DNA of 64,000 nucleotides. Source: CAIZGX01 sp044239865 (GTDB lineage: Bacteria > Bacteroidota > Bacteroidia > Flavobacteriales_D > Sanyastnellaceae). Positions 1 to 9,081 of this stretch are shown here, piece after piece (positions within the stretch are counted from its first letter, which is position 1; each line of letters starts with the position of its first letter). Below the pieces are notes generated by a model. The model was not told the origin of the DNA. It was given only the letters and a program-made list of their open reading frames with translations, and did not search any database. The position numbers and the translations under genes are program-made. The DNA is taken from positions 757,281 through 821,280 of the forward strand of contig JBIIAO010000002.1 in assembly GCA_044239865.1 (NCBI GenBank). Direction: 5' to 3'.

Positions 1-618
1 GTTGTCAACATTACTCCATCCAGACGCTCCACTTAAATCATTTAAATCAACCACAAGTCCGTGTTCTGCTCCTGAATTATCTTTCCATAAATGGAAAATA
101 ACCCCTCCGCCAAATACTTCACCTATATAATGTACGAAACCTCCTACACCTGCTGGTCCTTGTGGACCCGTTGCGCCCTGTGGACCTGCTGCACCCTGAG
201 GTCCTGACATGGAACTTCCAGAGTTTGCTGCATATAGTGCATATGGCACACTAAGTAATTGACTTGTGCCAGTTATACTGTAGCTTGATCCTCCCGATGG
301 GTCTGTTTCTGTTTTTAAAAAATAAGGTCCGTTAGCCCAGTCAATTGTTGCGAAGTTACCCGAGACAACAGTTCCTCCACCAATTTCAATACTTACTAGA
401 CCATTGGTATTGGTTGTAGAGGTTTGAGTTTCCACGAAAATAGCAGTGCCACTTGGTGAAGTTTGTAAAATGCTAATTCGCATTCCAACGGTAGAGCTTG
501 TTACTAGTGTATTTGATGTATTACGAATTACTGCTTGATAGCTCATTTTGTTTGGTACTTGAGCAAAAACATTTGCAGTCATTAAAATTGCTGCACAAAT
601 AGTAATTATTCGTTTCAT
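1..618 (-). CDS. Secreted protein with short collagen-like repeat (partial, 3' end outside window)
   Basis: The reading frame opens with ATG at 618 and stays open for 206 codons to the window edge, so the C-terminus is missing. It starts with a signal peptide (MKRIITICAAILMTANVFAQ) followed by VPNKMSYQAVIRN, a start typical of Bacteroidota secreted proteins. About residues 150-165 hold collagen-like Gly-Pro-Gln triplets (GPQGAAGPQGATGPQGPAG). After these comes a GGVIFHLW segment often found in such proteins. The function is unknown; a surface or adhesin role is an inference. The gene starts 6 bp after the stop of the T9SS gene at 625-1113, which suggests one operon. Confidence 0.8.
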   Translation of the reverse strand, partial: MKRIITICAAILMTANVFAQVPNKMSYQAVIRNTSNTLVTSSTVGMRISILQTSPSGTAIFVETQTSTTNTNGLVSIEIGGGTVVSGNFATIDWANGPYFLKTETDPSGGSSYSITGTSQLLSVPYALYAANSGSSMSGPQGAAGPQGATGPQGPAGVGGFVHYIGEVFGGGVIFHLWKDNSGAEHGLVVDLNDLSGASGWSNVDN

Positions 619-624
619 GATTTC

Positions 625-1113
625 CTAATTTTTAATGATTTTAAATGATTGAACTTTCTTGTTTTCTTGGTTTACAACATTTATGAAGTAAGTAGCTGCC
701 GGTAAACTCGCGGTGTTTATTTGAGTTTGCTGAGCTGTTACTGGACCACTGGTTAACAATTTACCTTGCAAATCATAAAGCTGAAAGGCTAACTTCTCGT
801 TGTTGTAATCGCTTATTTGCAAGGTTAAATTCTCTGAAGTCGGGTTTGGAAAAGTAATGAGCGAAAAGTTCAATGTTTTTTCATCTATGCCTACAGTGAA
901 AATTTCGTAAGCATGTTGAACACCTTGGGCTTGACTACCCGAACTACCTGTGTTGGTGGAGTATACTACCTGTCCGATACTGTATGCAACGGTTCCTCCG
1001 CTGCCTGTGGCATTTCCTCCACTGGCGTTTGCTGATTCCTGGGCTTGTGCCAAGCCTGCCCATAACAGACCTGCAGTTAGGAACAAAATGGGGTTTGATT
1101 TGATTTTCATCAT
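625..1113 (-). CDS. Small secreted protein with T9SS type A sorting domain
   Basis: This is a 162-residue protein. It has an N-terminal signal peptide (ILFLTAGLLWAGLAQAQ) and a Ser/Gly-rich segment ending in GGTVAYSIGQVVY, a start shared by many flavobacterial sorting-domain proteins. About the last 75 residues form the T9SS C-terminal domain (FPNPTSENLTLQIS, LYDLQGKLL, LPAATYFINVV, FKIIKN). The domain directs export through the type IX system and cell-surface attachment or release. There are two adjacent ATG codons (1113 and 1110), and either could be the start. It is probably co-transcribed with the collagen-like gene downstream. Confidence 0.88.
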   Translation of the reverse strand: MMKIKSNPILFLTAGLLWAGLAQAQESANASGGNATGSGGTVAYSIGQVVYSTNTGSSGSQAQGVQHAYEIFTVGIDEKTLNFSLITFPNPTSENLTLQISDYNNEKLAFQLYDLQGKLLTSGPVTAQQTQINTASLPAATYFINVVNQENKKVQSFKIIKN

Positions 1114-1189
1114 CTTTTTTTACTTTTTATACTCGTTTTTATTTATCGTTTTTAATTGTTTTCTGTGTCGTTTCGGTTTTTCCAATGAA

Positions 1190-1320
1190 CGCTAACGTTC
1201 CGGCGCTTGGCGAGGTTGCGACTTCGGAACGGATTATTTTCTGTTAAAGATAAAATTTCTTGCGAAAGGTAAAGGTGAACTCACTACAAAATTCGCAATC
1301 TTGCCAAACGCCTGTTAGCG
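1190..1320. repeat. attC-like palindromic element, left side of cassette
   Basis: The outer arms CGCTAAC (1190-1196) and GTTAGCG (1314-1320) are exact inverted repeats. Just inside them, GGCGCTTGGCGAG (1202-1214) pairs with CTTGCCAAACGCC (1300-1312) at 11 of 13 positions. A 5-nt spacer on one side faces a 1-nt spacer on the other. Total length is 131 bp. The two paired boxes per arm with unequal spacers imitate an integron attC site (R''-L''-L'-R'), but the core GTTAGCG departs from the classical GTTRRRY at its last two bases. The element sits 12 bp beyond the stop codon of the AlkC-like gene, where an attC would sit in a cassette. Confidence 0.6.
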
Positions 1321-1332
1321 GTATGTGCCTTT

Positions 1333-2145
1333 TTATACTGTCTGTTTTTCAATTGTCCGTAATGCCTTTTTTATTATGTAAGCTGTTTCTTTCGTCTTGC
1401 TTTCTTTTCCCCATTTTTTGCAGGTTTCAATTACAAATTTCGGTTGAGTTTTACTTGCATCATTTAACCAATTTCCAACGCTGTCTTGGACATATTTTGC
1501 TTTGTCCGATTTCATAGGTTCTAAAATTGTCAAACCTAATTTCGGATTTTGTTTTAATTCCTCAATATGTTCACACCAAACTCCACGAGGTCGTGTCGCT
1601 TCACTTGCAAATCTTCTTATATTTTCGTCTTTATTTGTAGTCCAACTTGTCAATATATTTAAACTTTCTGTTAAGTTTTTTGCAATGCTTGGTCTAACTG
1701 CTAACCAACTAATTTCTCTTACTCCAAAATGTTTGTCTGCTGAAAATGGTTGAATTTGTATAAGTTTTTGAGATATGTTCAATTTTTGATTTTTGCCTAT
1801 TGTATATGTCGCCCAACAACGAATTAAGTCCGATTTGTGGGTTGAAATTGTTTTCAGTATTTCGGTGTCGTCATTTTTTGTCGATTGATCAAAAAAACCT
1901 GTCCCAATTGCTTCGTTAATGGTGTTTACAGTTTGCTTGTTTAAGTTCTCAATATCAGCTAAGATTGGTTTTAGATATTTTGTCCTATTCGTCTGTTTGA
2001 GCAAATTTTCAAGCAAAAGTCTCTGGTCAACAGCCAACCACTCAACAAGGTTTGCGGTTTCAATTTGTCCGTTGTTAAGTAGTTCCAAGATTTCTTTTGG
2101 AATGTCTTTTGTCGATTTTGAACCTTTTCTTTTAACTTCTTCCAT
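1333..2145 (-). CDS. AlkC-like DNA alkylation repair protein (HEAT-like fold)
   Basis: This 270-residue, soluble, helix-rich protein resembles the AlkC/AlkD group of alkyl-base DNA glycosylases. The recognisable stretch is about residues 135-250: a FGVREISWLAVRP helix, then a TTNKDENIRRFASEATRPR segment, VWCEHIEELKQNP, ILEPMKSD, and YVQDSVGNWLNDASKTQP. The last resembles the family's 'YVRRSVANHLNDIAK' HEAT motif. Members remove 3-methyladenine-type lesions; activity here is inferred. The gene is AT-rich compared with nearby core genes and is bracketed by attC-like palindromes, which suggests it arrived as a cassette. No integrase is present in the window. Confidence 0.75.
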   Translation of the reverse strand: MEEVKRKGSKSTKDIPKEILELLNNGQIETANLVEWLAVDQRLLLENLLKQTNRTKYLKPILADIENLNKQTVNTINEAIGTGFFDQSTKNDDTEILKTISTHKSDLIRCWATYTIGKNQKLNISQKLIQIQPFSADKHFGVREISWLAVRPSIAKNLTESLNILTSWTTNKDENIRRFASEATRPRGVWCEHIEELKQNPKLGLTILEPMKSDKAKYVQDSVGNWLNDASKTQPKFVIETCKKWGKESKTKETAYIIKKALRTIEKQTV

Positions 2146-2194
2146 AATATATTTCTGTCAGTTATTGTCTAGTTTTCGGGTCTCGTGGCATTAC

Positions 2195-2276
2195 CGCTAA
2201 CTAGATTATACACGCTACAAACATACCCAATACATGTCATTGCAGCGTGATAGGCGTAGGTTTGTTGCGGTTAGCT
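2195..2276. repeat. attC-like palindromic element, right side of cassette
   Basis: The outer inverted repeat is GCTAAC (2196-2201) and GTTAGC (2270-2275). The inner arms are ACAAACATAC (from about 2217) and GTAGGTTTGT (ending about 2266), which pair at 9 of 10 positions. The loop between them holds a further CACGCT/AGCGTG pair. Read on the minus strand, the element ends in GTTAGCGGTAATGCC just upstream of the AlkC-like gene. The left element carries GTTAGCGGTATGTGCC beside the stop of the same gene, so the cassette edges carry imperfect inverted repeats. Confidence 0.5.
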
Positions 2277-2446
2277 AAAGGTAATAGTTTTATTTACAAA
2301 TCGACTAATCTGCCTAATTCGAAATGAAACGAGAGTAAAAAATCACCTTGTATTAATCTGAAGCAATGCTGACATTAAACACTACATTTATTGAATATAC
2401 AATTAGGTTCGCCTGTTTGCTAACACGTATTTCTCAAATAAAATTT

Positions 2447-2776
2447 ATGAAGACAATCCTAACCATTCTTTTGGCGTCTTTGATGCTCCTTTCTTGTTCC
2501 AAGGAGGAACATCCAAGAGTTGAATACAAAGTGAGTTCTAGTGGATCCGCAGTAATTGCATATACAATGGTTACACCATCGGTGCGACAAGAAACTGTTT
2601 CAGGTAGTTGGGACGTTTCTTTTAGACATTCCAAAGGCGGCAATGTATTTCTTTCTGCTATCAACACAGGAATTGGCACAACAAGCATCTCTGTTTATGT
2701 AAACAAGGAATTGCTCTACACCGAAACAACTCAAATTCCTGGCGGTTTGATTGAAATTTCAGAAGTTTTGCCTTAG
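2447..2776 (+). CDS. Small putative lipoprotein, unknown function
   Basis: I start it at ATG 2447 because this places a lipoprotein signal peptide at the N-terminus (MKTILTILLASLMLLSC, lipobox LLSC). An in-frame ATG at 2366 would add 27 residues with no signal-like character. The 109-residue product has a beta-rich mature part after the acylated Cys (VEYKVSSSGSAVIAYTM, GSWDVSFRH, SISVYVNKELLYTET), suggestive of a single small beta-sandwich. I do not recognise the family. It lies between the cassette and dxr and reads convergently towards dxr. Confidence 0.65.
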   Translation: MKTILTILLASLMLLSCSKEEHPRVEYKVSSSGSAVIAYTMVTPSVRQETVSGSWDVSFRHSKGGNVFLSAINTGIGTTSISVYVNKELLYTETTQIPGGLIEISEVLP

Positions 2777-2803
2777 CGCATTCAAACCGATTGTTCGGCG
2801 GAG

Positions 2804-3955
2804 TTACGCTAAAGAAATTTCTTCCGCAATCCCCCTCGCTTCAGCATCACTCGCAATCAACTCTTCCAACGAAGGCTTCGCGATGAACGATGCTTGTTGA
2901 AGGGTCTTCTCTACGGTTTCGGCGATTTGAAGGAATTTAATTTCGTCGTTTAAGAAACGAGCAACTGCAATTTCATTTGCAGCGTTCAAAATGCAAGGAG
3001 CGTTTCCGCCTTGTTCCAAAGCTTCGAAGGCAAGACCCAAACAACGGAACACTTCAATGCGCGGCTTCTCAAACGTGAACTGCGGATAATCCATGAAGTT
3101 GAAGCGAGGCCAGTCGGTCTTTACACGTTGCGGATAAGCCATGGCGTAAAGGATCGGCAACTTCATATCTGGCAATCCCAACTGCGCTTTCATGCTGCCA
3201 TCTTCAAACTGAACCAAACTGTGAATAATACTTTGCGGATGAACCACCACGTCTATTTGCGATGGCTTCAAATTAAATAACCACTTCGCTTCAATAACCT
3301 CTAACCCTTTGTTCATAAGGGTTGCAGAGTCAATGGTAATCTTCGCGCCCATGGTCCAATTCGGATGTTTGAGAGCTTGTGCCTTCGTTACTTCTGCTAA
3401 TTCTTCAGCAGGCTTTTGTCTGAACGGACCACCACTCGCGGTAAGAATAATTTTTTCAATCGGGTTGTGCCACTCGCCAGCCAAACATTGGAAAATAGCA
3501 CTGTGCTCGCTGTCTACCGGATAAATATTCACTCCGTTTTCTTTCGCGAGTTGTGTTATAATTTCTCCAGCTACCACCAACGTTTCTTTGTTCGCCAGTG
3601 CAATGTTTTTCTTTGCAAGAATAGCCTTCACCGTTGGTGGAAGCCCCGCTGCGCCTACCAATGCAGTTAGCACAATGTCTATGCTGTCCATCTCTACAAT
3701 CTGCTCCAAAGCTTGCTTTCCAGCATACACCTTAATGTCTGTGGAAGCGAGTCCTTCTTTCACTTCAGCGTATTTCGATTCGTCGGAAATAACCACTGCA
3801 TTCGGATTGAATTTCAACGCTTGCTGAATAAGCAGCGCGCTGTTGCTGTGCGCTGTTAACACTTCCACACAAAATTGATCGAGATGTTCTTGAATCACTT
3901 CAAGAGTTTGTGTACCTATTGATCCAGTTGAACCGAGAATAGCAATGTTTTTCAA
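2804..3955 (-). CDS. dxr: 1-deoxy-D-xylulose 5-phosphate reductoisomerase
   Basis: Dxr converts DXP to 2-C-methyl-D-erythritol 4-phosphate with NADPH, the first committed step of the MEP isoprenoid pathway. The NADPH loop GSTGSIGTQTLE is at the N-terminus. The metal/substrate segment VDSEHSAIFQCL is near residue 150, TASGGPFR near 180, and PNWTMGAKITIDSATLMNKG near 205-225. No ATG precedes the conserved start. The TTG at 3955 gives MKNIAILGSTGSIG, the usual family N-terminus (383 residues). A TTG at 3973 would add six residues. Confidence 0.95.
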   Translation of the reverse strand: MKNIAILGSTGSIGTQTLEVIQEHLDQFCVEVLTAHSNSALLIQQALKFNPNAVVISDESKYAEVKEGLASTDIKVYAGKQALEQIVEMDSIDIVLTALVGAAGLPPTVKAILAKKNIALANKETLVVAGEIITQLAKENGVNIYPVDSEHSAIFQCLAGEWHNPIEKIILTASGGPFRQKPAEELAEVTKAQALKHPNWTMGAKITIDSATLMNKGLEVIEAKWLFNLKPSQIDVVVHPQSIIHSLVQFEDGSMKAQLGLPDMKLPILYAMAYPQRVKTDWPRFNFMDYPQFTFEKPRIEVFRCLGLAFEALEQGGNAPCILNAANEIAVARFLNDEIKFLQIAETVEKTLQQASFIAKPSLEELIASDAEARGIAEEISLA

Positions 3956-3981
3956 TGCGAATATTTTTTGCAAATTAAGAA

Positions 3982-4012
3982 TAAAAAAAGCCGCTTCATT
4001 GAAGCGGCTTTT
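3982..4012 (-). terminator. Intrinsic terminator after tRNA-Gln
   Basis: A perfect 8-bp stem GCCGCTTC / GAAGCGGC (3990-3997 and 4001-4008) has a 3-nt loop. On the minus strand it is followed by seven T residues, and it lies directly downstream of the tRNA. There are also four T on the plus side, but no plus-strand gene precedes it. Confidence 0.85.
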
Positions 4013-4018
4013 CGATCG

Positions 4019-4089
4019 TTGCCCGAACAGGATTCGAACCTATATAAACTGCACCAAAAACAGTTGTCCTGCCATTAGACGATCGGGCA
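4019..4089 (-). tRNA. tRNA-Gln (anticodon TTG)
   Basis: The minus strand folds as a complete cloverleaf of 71 nt. The acceptor stem is TGCCCGA/TCGGGCA, the D stem GTCT/GGAC, the anticodon stem ACTGT/GCAGT with loop TTTTGGT (anticodon TTG, Gln), and the T stem ATAGG/CCTGT with loop TTCGAAT. The discriminator base is A. The 3' CCA is not encoded. Confidence 0.96.
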
Positions 4090-4189
4090 ATCTCACTTCT
4101 CCTTCGAAAAGCGACTGCAAAATAAATACTTTCTTTTCATAACACCAAGTATTTTTCTGTTTCTATCTTCGTTTTATAAAAATAAGCCT

Positions 4190-5638
4190 GTGATTTCACT
4201 TCAGAACTACATCAACGGTACGTTTGTTTCTGCCGTTTCCGGAAAGACCCTTGATAACGTAGATCCTGCTACTGGCAAGGTATACAGCCTTATTCCGCGC
4301 AGCGAACAAGCCGATGTAGACGCGGCAGTTACGGCCGCTGAAGCGGCCTTCCCTTCGTGGTCAAATCTTTCTGTGGAAAAGCGTTCAGAGGTGCTTATTC
4401 GACTTGCAGATCTTATAAAATCCAATTCTGAAGCCTTGGCGCAAGCCGAAACCCTCGACAATGGAAAGCCCATTTCTCTTTCTCGTGCAGTAGATATTCC
4501 TCGTGCCGAAGCGAACATTCGCTTTTTCGCGACAGGCATTTTGCACTTCGCAAGCGAGGCGCATCCGAATACTGAATACATCAACTACACCTTGCGCAAA
4601 CCCATTGGCGTGGTCGGATGTATTTCACCTTGGAACCTTCCATTGTATTTATTCACTTGGAAAATTGCACCAGCACTGGCCGCAGGAAACTGCGTGGTGG
4701 CGAAGCCTTCAGAGATAACTCCGTATACCGCTTATTTATTTTCGAAACTTTGCGCCGAGGCCGGAATGCCTGCAGGGGTGTTAAATATTGTGCACGGATA
4801 CGGCCCGGAAGCAGGAGAAGCCATTGTGCAACACGACGGTATTAAAGCCATTTCATTCACGGGCGGAACCGCAACAGGCGCGCACATTGCTTCGGTAGTG
4901 GCGCCGAAATTCAAGAAGATGTCGTTGGAGTTGGGTGGAAAAAATGCGAACATCATCTTCAACGATTGCGATTTCGACGAAGCGCTTTCAACCACCGTTC
5001 GAACCTCTTTCGCGAATCAAGGTCAGATCTGCTTGTGCGGCTCTAGACTCTATGTGCAGAGCGGCATCTACGAAAAATTCAAAACAGCGTTAATTGAAAA
5101 AGTTTCGCGCATCGTCCCTGGAAATCCTTCCGAAGACAAAACGAAAATGGGCGCTTTGGTTAGCGAGCCGCACTTAAACAAAGTGTTGTCGTTTGTTGAA
5201 TTGGCGAAGCAAGAAGGCGGTACCGTTATTTGCGGTGGCGAGCGTGTTATGTTGGAAGGAGAGAATGCGGGAGGTTACTTCATGCAACCCACGATTATAG
5301 AGGGATTGAACGCTTCCTGCAGAACCAATCAGGAAGAAATTTTCGGACCAGTAATTACCCTTCAGCCCTTCGAAACGGAAGAGGAAGTTCAAGCACTTGC
5401 GAACAGCACGAAATACGGATTGGCAGCCAGCATCTGGACCACTAACGTTACCGTAGCACATCGTTTAGCAGGAAATCTTCAAACCGGAATTGTTTGGGTG
5501 AACTGTTGGTTGGAAAGAGATTTACGCACGCCATTCGGTGGAGTGAAACAATCGGGCGTGGGCCGCGAAGGTGGATGGGAAGCACTTCGCTTCTTCACTG
5601 AAGCACAAAACGTTTGTATTTCCATTCCAAAAAAATAA
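4190..5638 (+). CDS. Aldehyde dehydrogenase, NAD(P)-dependent (muconic-semialdehyde type)
   Basis: This full-length 482-residue ALDH oxidises an aldehyde to the acid. Visible elements are PWNLPLYLFTWKIAPALAAGN with KPSE (cofactor binding, about residues 145-175), FTGGTATG (about 225), the general-base Glu in LELGGKN (about 248), and the nucleophilic Cys in GQICLCG (about 281). EEIFGPV and the C-terminal TPFGGVKQSGVGREGG are also present. Overall it looks closest to the 2-aminomuconic/2-hydroxymuconic semialdehyde dehydrogenases of kynurenine catabolism, but the substrate cannot be fixed from sequence alone. The start is GTG at 4190. It may be transcribed with the DUF4175 gene 46 bp downstream. 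Confidence 0.92.
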   Translation: MISLQNYINGTFVSAVSGKTLDNVDPATGKVYSLIPRSEQADVDAAVTAAEAAFPSWSNLSVEKRSEVLIRLADLIKSNSEALAQAETLDNGKPISLSRAVDIPRAEANIRFFATGILHFASEAHPNTEYINYTLRKPIGVVGCISPWNLPLYLFTWKIAPALAAGNCVVAKPSEITPYTAYLFSKLCAEAGMPAGVLNIVHGYGPEAGEAIVQHDGIKAISFTGGTATGAHIASVVAPKFKKMSLELGGKNANIIFNDCDFDEALSTTVRTSFANQGQICLCGSRLYVQSGIYEKFKTALIEKVSRIVPGNPSEDKTKMGALVSEPHLNKVLSFVELAKQEGGTVICGGERVMLEGENAGGYFMQPTIIEGLNASCRTNQEEIFGPVITLQPFETEEEVQALANSTKYGLAASIWTTNVTVAHRLAGNLQTGIVWVNCWLERDLRTPFGGVKQSGVGREGGWEALRFFTEAQNVCISIPKK

Positions 5639-5684
5639 ATGTCAAACAAATTCGTTTGTACCTTTCAATGCTGAAGAAAGTAGC

Positions 5685-8600
5685 ATGAACGCATACGAAC
5701 AACTCATACAACGCTTAGACGACTTCATTCGGAAGTACTACAAGAACCGCATGGTTCAAGGGCTTTTGTATGTTGCCGCACTTTTCCTAGGATTGTATTT
5801 GATTCTCGTAACCCTTGAATATTTCGGACACTTCGGTCCAGTTGTACGAACCTTTTTCTTCTTCGGATTTTTAAGCGCTTCTGCTTACTTCATTGTTTCA
5901 AGAATAGCCTTGCCATTTTTTTCTATGTTGAAGTTGGGGAAGCACATTTCCTATGAACAGGCGGCTTCCATAATTGGAAAGCACTTTCCAGAGGTCGACG
6001 ATCGTTTATTGAACACGCTTCAACTTCAATCGCAATTGAGCGAACACGCCGAAAGCAGCCTGCTTCAAGCGAGTATAGCACAACGCATGCAATCGCTGCG
6101 TCCTGTTCCCTTCACAGCGGCCATTGACGTGAAGAAGAACAAAAAATATTTGCGCTATTTGCTTCCGCTGGTGGGCGTTTTCGGTGTGTTGTTTTTAATT
6201 ACGCCTTCCTTCATTTTAAAACCTACCGACCGTCTGTTGCGCTACAACGAGATCATTGAAGAGGAAGCGCCTTTCTCGATGGACATGCTGAACGATACGC
6301 TTACAGCCATTGAAAACACCGACTATGAAGTGCGCATGCAAGTGACAGGAAAAGAAATTCCAGCGCAGGTATTCATTGAAGTAAACGGACAGAAATTTCA
6401 AATGGTGAAGAAGAGCAACATTGACTTTTCTTACACCCTTTCGAATGTGAAGGAAGACGCGGTGATTGTATTTTATGGTGGAAAATTTCACAGCAAAGGA
6501 TATAACCTCGACGTGCTTCAAATGCCTAAGCTGACCCTGTTTCAGATTGAAGTGAATTACCCCTCCTACCTGAAAAAAGAAAATACTGTAGTGAATAACA
6601 CCGGCGATTTGCTTGTCCCCGAAGGCACACAACTCATCTGGAAAATCGCCGGAGAAAACACTTCTTCCGTTTTGTTTGAAACTACAGCGGGCAAATTACC
6701 TTTCGAAGAAACGTCAGAAGGATTCGAGCACAGCGAAAATGCTTCGCAGAATTTTGCGTACAGCGTCATTCCACAAAACGAACAAGTGCAAAATGGAAAC
6801 GCACTGTCTTATCAAGTGAACGTCGTTGCCGACGGTTACCCGAGCATAAGCATTCAAGATGAAACAGATTCTACTTCACGTTACGTTCATTATTTCACCG
6901 GAGGAATTCAAGACGATTACGGCCTTACGAAACTAACATTTACCGCCGTTCAAATGCGCGACGGTAAGGCCGTAGAAAGCGCAACCGTGTTGCCCATTCA
7001 GTTTGAAGTGGGAACAACAGGGGATCAGTTTTTCCACGCCGTAGATTTTTCAATCTTCAACCTAGAACCCGGCGACGAAGTGAATTACTTCTTCGAAGTG
7101 TGGGACAACGACGGTGTGCACGGCGCGAAGAGCACACGCTCCCAAGTAAGACAATTCACGAATCCGACGGAAGAAGAACTGAAGGAAATGCGTAACGAGC
7201 AAAGCGAAAGCATCAAAGACCAGTTGGAATCAAGCTTGCGCGAAGCGGAAAAATTACAGAAGGAAATGAAGCAGCTCGAACGCGATATGCTCGAGAAACA
7301 AAATTTGAATTGGCAGGACAAGAAGAAGTTGGAAGACCTCATTGAGCGTCAAAAAAAATTAGAAGAGCAAGTCAAAGAAATTCAAAAGCAGAACCAGCAA
7401 CGCAACCAAGAACAGAAAGACGAACAGCTAGCTGAAAAGCAAAAAGAGTTGGAGCGTCTCATGAACGAAATGCTCAGTCCGGAAATGAAGGAGATGATGC
7501 AGGAATTGCAGAAGCTCATGAATGAATTGAACAAAGACGAGCTTCGAAAAGAAATAGAGAAGATGAATCTTTCAACCGAAGATTTAGAGAAAGAATTGGA
7601 TCGCGCGTTGGAGCAATTCAAAGAATTGGAAGTCGAGGAGAAGTTGAAAGAGGCGACTGAGAAGTTGAAAGAGCTGTCTGATAAGCAAGAGAAATTAGGG
7701 AACGACGAATCGAAGAGTGCCGAGGAAAAACTGAAAGAGCAAGAGCAGTTGAACAAGGAGTTCGAAGACGTGAAGAAGGAATTGAAAGAGGCGGAAGAAT
7801 TGAATAAGGAATTGGAAACACCGCAAGAAATTCCGGATACAGAAGGATTGAAGAAAGAGATCGACGAAGAACAAGAAAAGTCTTCTTCCGAATTGAAACA
7901 AAACAAAAAAGCCAACGCTGCGAAGTCGCAAAAGAAAGCCGCTGAGAAGATGAAGCAAATGGCTCAAGAGATGCAAGACGGCGCGGAAGCCGCAGAGCAA
8001 GAGCAGCACGAAGAAGACATGGCTGCCATGCGCGCTTTGTTGGAAAACATTTTATCGGTGAGCTTCGATCAAGAAGCGCTGATGGAAGAGACCAAGAAGA
8101 CCCAAGCCAACGATCCGCGCATGAAGACCTTGGCGCAACGTCAGCGTAAGTTGAAAGACGATTCTCGCATGATCGAAGACAGTCTCTTCGCGTTGAGCAA
8201 GCGCGTCCCAGAGATTAGCTCAACGGTGAATCACGAGATCAACGAGATTAACGCGAACCTCGATCGCGTCATGAAAGATTTTCCAGATGGAAACATGCCG
8301 CGTATTACGCAGAATCAGCAGTCGGCCATGACGGGTTACAACAACTTGGCGTTGTTGTTAGATGATGCTTTGCAGCAGATGCAGGCGCAAATGCAATCGG
8401 AGTCTAAATCGAAAAAAGAAGGCAAAGGCAGTTGCAACAAACCCGGCGGAAAGGGTAAAGGAAAAGGCAAGAGCAAGGCTTCTGCCGCGCAGATGAAGCG
8501 TATGCAAGAAGGCTTGCAGAAGCAGTTGGAAGAAGCGAAGAAAAAAGGACAGAATCAAGGGAAGAACAATTCAGGCGGATCGAAGAGCGGCGGAGATGAA

Positions 8601-9023
8601 GGAATGGCGAAAGAATTGGCGCAGATGGCTGCTAAACAAGCCGCCATTCGCAAGATGATGGAGGAGAAGGGAAATGAATTGAACGAAGACGGAAGCGGCG
8701 CGGGTAACGAAATGAAGCAAATTGCGAAGGAGATGGAGAAGCTTCAGCGCGACATTGTGAACAATCAGGTAACGGAAGAAAGCATTCGCAGACAAAACGA
8801 CATAATGATTCGCTTGTTGAAAGCAGAGGAAGCCGAGCGTGTTCGAGAGATGGATGAAGAGAGAAAGAGCAACGAAGCGTTGAATGCTCCCGTTGGAAAC
8901 CCTAAGAAATACGAGGATTTTTTGAGAAACAAACAAAAGGGCGTCGAGACGCTTCGTTCCGTTTCTCCGAACTTAAAACCCTATTACAAAGAGAAAGCGT
9001 TGCGCTATTTCAGAAATTCCTGA
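5685..9023 (+). CDS. Large membrane-anchored coiled-coil protein, DUF4175 family
   Basis: The start is ATG 5685, giving 1112 residues (MNAYEQLIQRLDDFIRKYYK). Two membrane segments lie near residues 22-42 and 50-75 and a third near 155-178. An extracytoplasmic beta-rich region follows to about residue 500, and then several hundred residues of Lys/Glu/Gln-rich coiled coil. A Gly/Lys-rich low-complexity stretch (GGKGKGKGKSK) sits near residue 925. This is the architecture of Bacteroidota DUF4175 proteins. The function is unknown; an envelope-structural role is an inference. The strongly biased composition produces long spurious open frames on the opposite strand. Confidence 0.85.
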   Translation: MNAYEQLIQRLDDFIRKYYKNRMVQGLLYVAALFLGLYLILVTLEYFGHFGPVVRTFFFFGFLSASAYFIVSRIALPFFSMLKLGKHISYEQAASIIGKHFPEVDDRLLNTLQLQSQLSEHAESSLLQASIAQRMQSLRPVPFTAAIDVKKNKKYLRYLLPLVGVFGVLFLITPSFILKPTDRLLRYNEIIEEEAPFSMDMLNDTLTAIENTDYEVRMQVTGKEIPAQVFIEVNGQKFQMVKKSNIDFSYTLSNVKEDAVIVFYGGKFHSKGYNLDVLQMPKLTLFQIEVNYPSYLKKENTVVNNTGDLLVPEGTQLIWKIAGENTSSVLFETTAGKLPFEETSEGFEHSENASQNFAYSVIPQNEQVQNGNALSYQVNVVADGYPSISIQDETDSTSRYVHYFTGGIQDDYGLTKLTFTAVQMRDGKAVESATVLPIQFEVGTTGDQFFHAVDFSIFNLEPGDEVNYFFEVWDNDGVHGAKSTRSQVRQFTNPTEEELKEMRNEQSESIKDQLESSLREAEKLQKEMKQLERDMLEKQNLNWQDKKKLEDLIERQKKLEEQVKEIQKQNQQRNQEQKDEQLAEKQKELERLMNEMLSPEMKEMMQELQKLMNELNKDELRKEIEKMNLSTEDLEKELDRALEQFKELEVEEKLKEATEKLKELSDKQEKLGNDESKSAEEKLKEQEQLNKEFEDVKKELKEAEELNKELETPQEIPDTEGLKKEIDEEQEKSSSELKQNKKANAAKSQKKAAEKMKQMAQEMQDGAEAAEQEQHEEDMAAMRALLENILSVSFDQEALMEETKKTQANDPRMKTLAQRQRKLKDDSRMIEDSLFALSKRVPEISSTVNHEINEINANLDRVMKDFPDGNMPRITQNQQSAMTGYNNLALLLDDALQQMQAQMQSESKSKKEGKGSCNKPGGKGKGKGKSKASAAQMKRMQEGLQKQLEEAKKKGQNQGKNNSGGSKSGGDEGMAKELAQMAAKQAAIRKMMEEKGNELNEDGSGAGNEMKQIAKEMEKLQRDIVNNQVTEESIRRQNDIMIRLLKAEEAERVREMDEERKSNEALNAPVGNPKKYEDFLRNKQKGVETLRSVSPNLKPYYKEKALRYFRNS

Positions 9024-9081
9024 AAGAAATAAATTGAACATCGCGTTTTTTTTCTCATTTTTGATACGCAAAAAATAATTC

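Noticed and set aside
2410..2427. Third attC-like site (GCCTG...GCTAAC upstream of the small lipoprotein)
   Set aside because: A single GCTAAC box is present but no matching inner and outer arms could be found nearby.
7382..8009. Long open frames on the minus strand within the DUF4175 gene
   Set aside because: They mirror the Lys/Glu/Gln-rich coiled coil and read as Phe/Ser/Leu-rich nonsense, so they are shadows.
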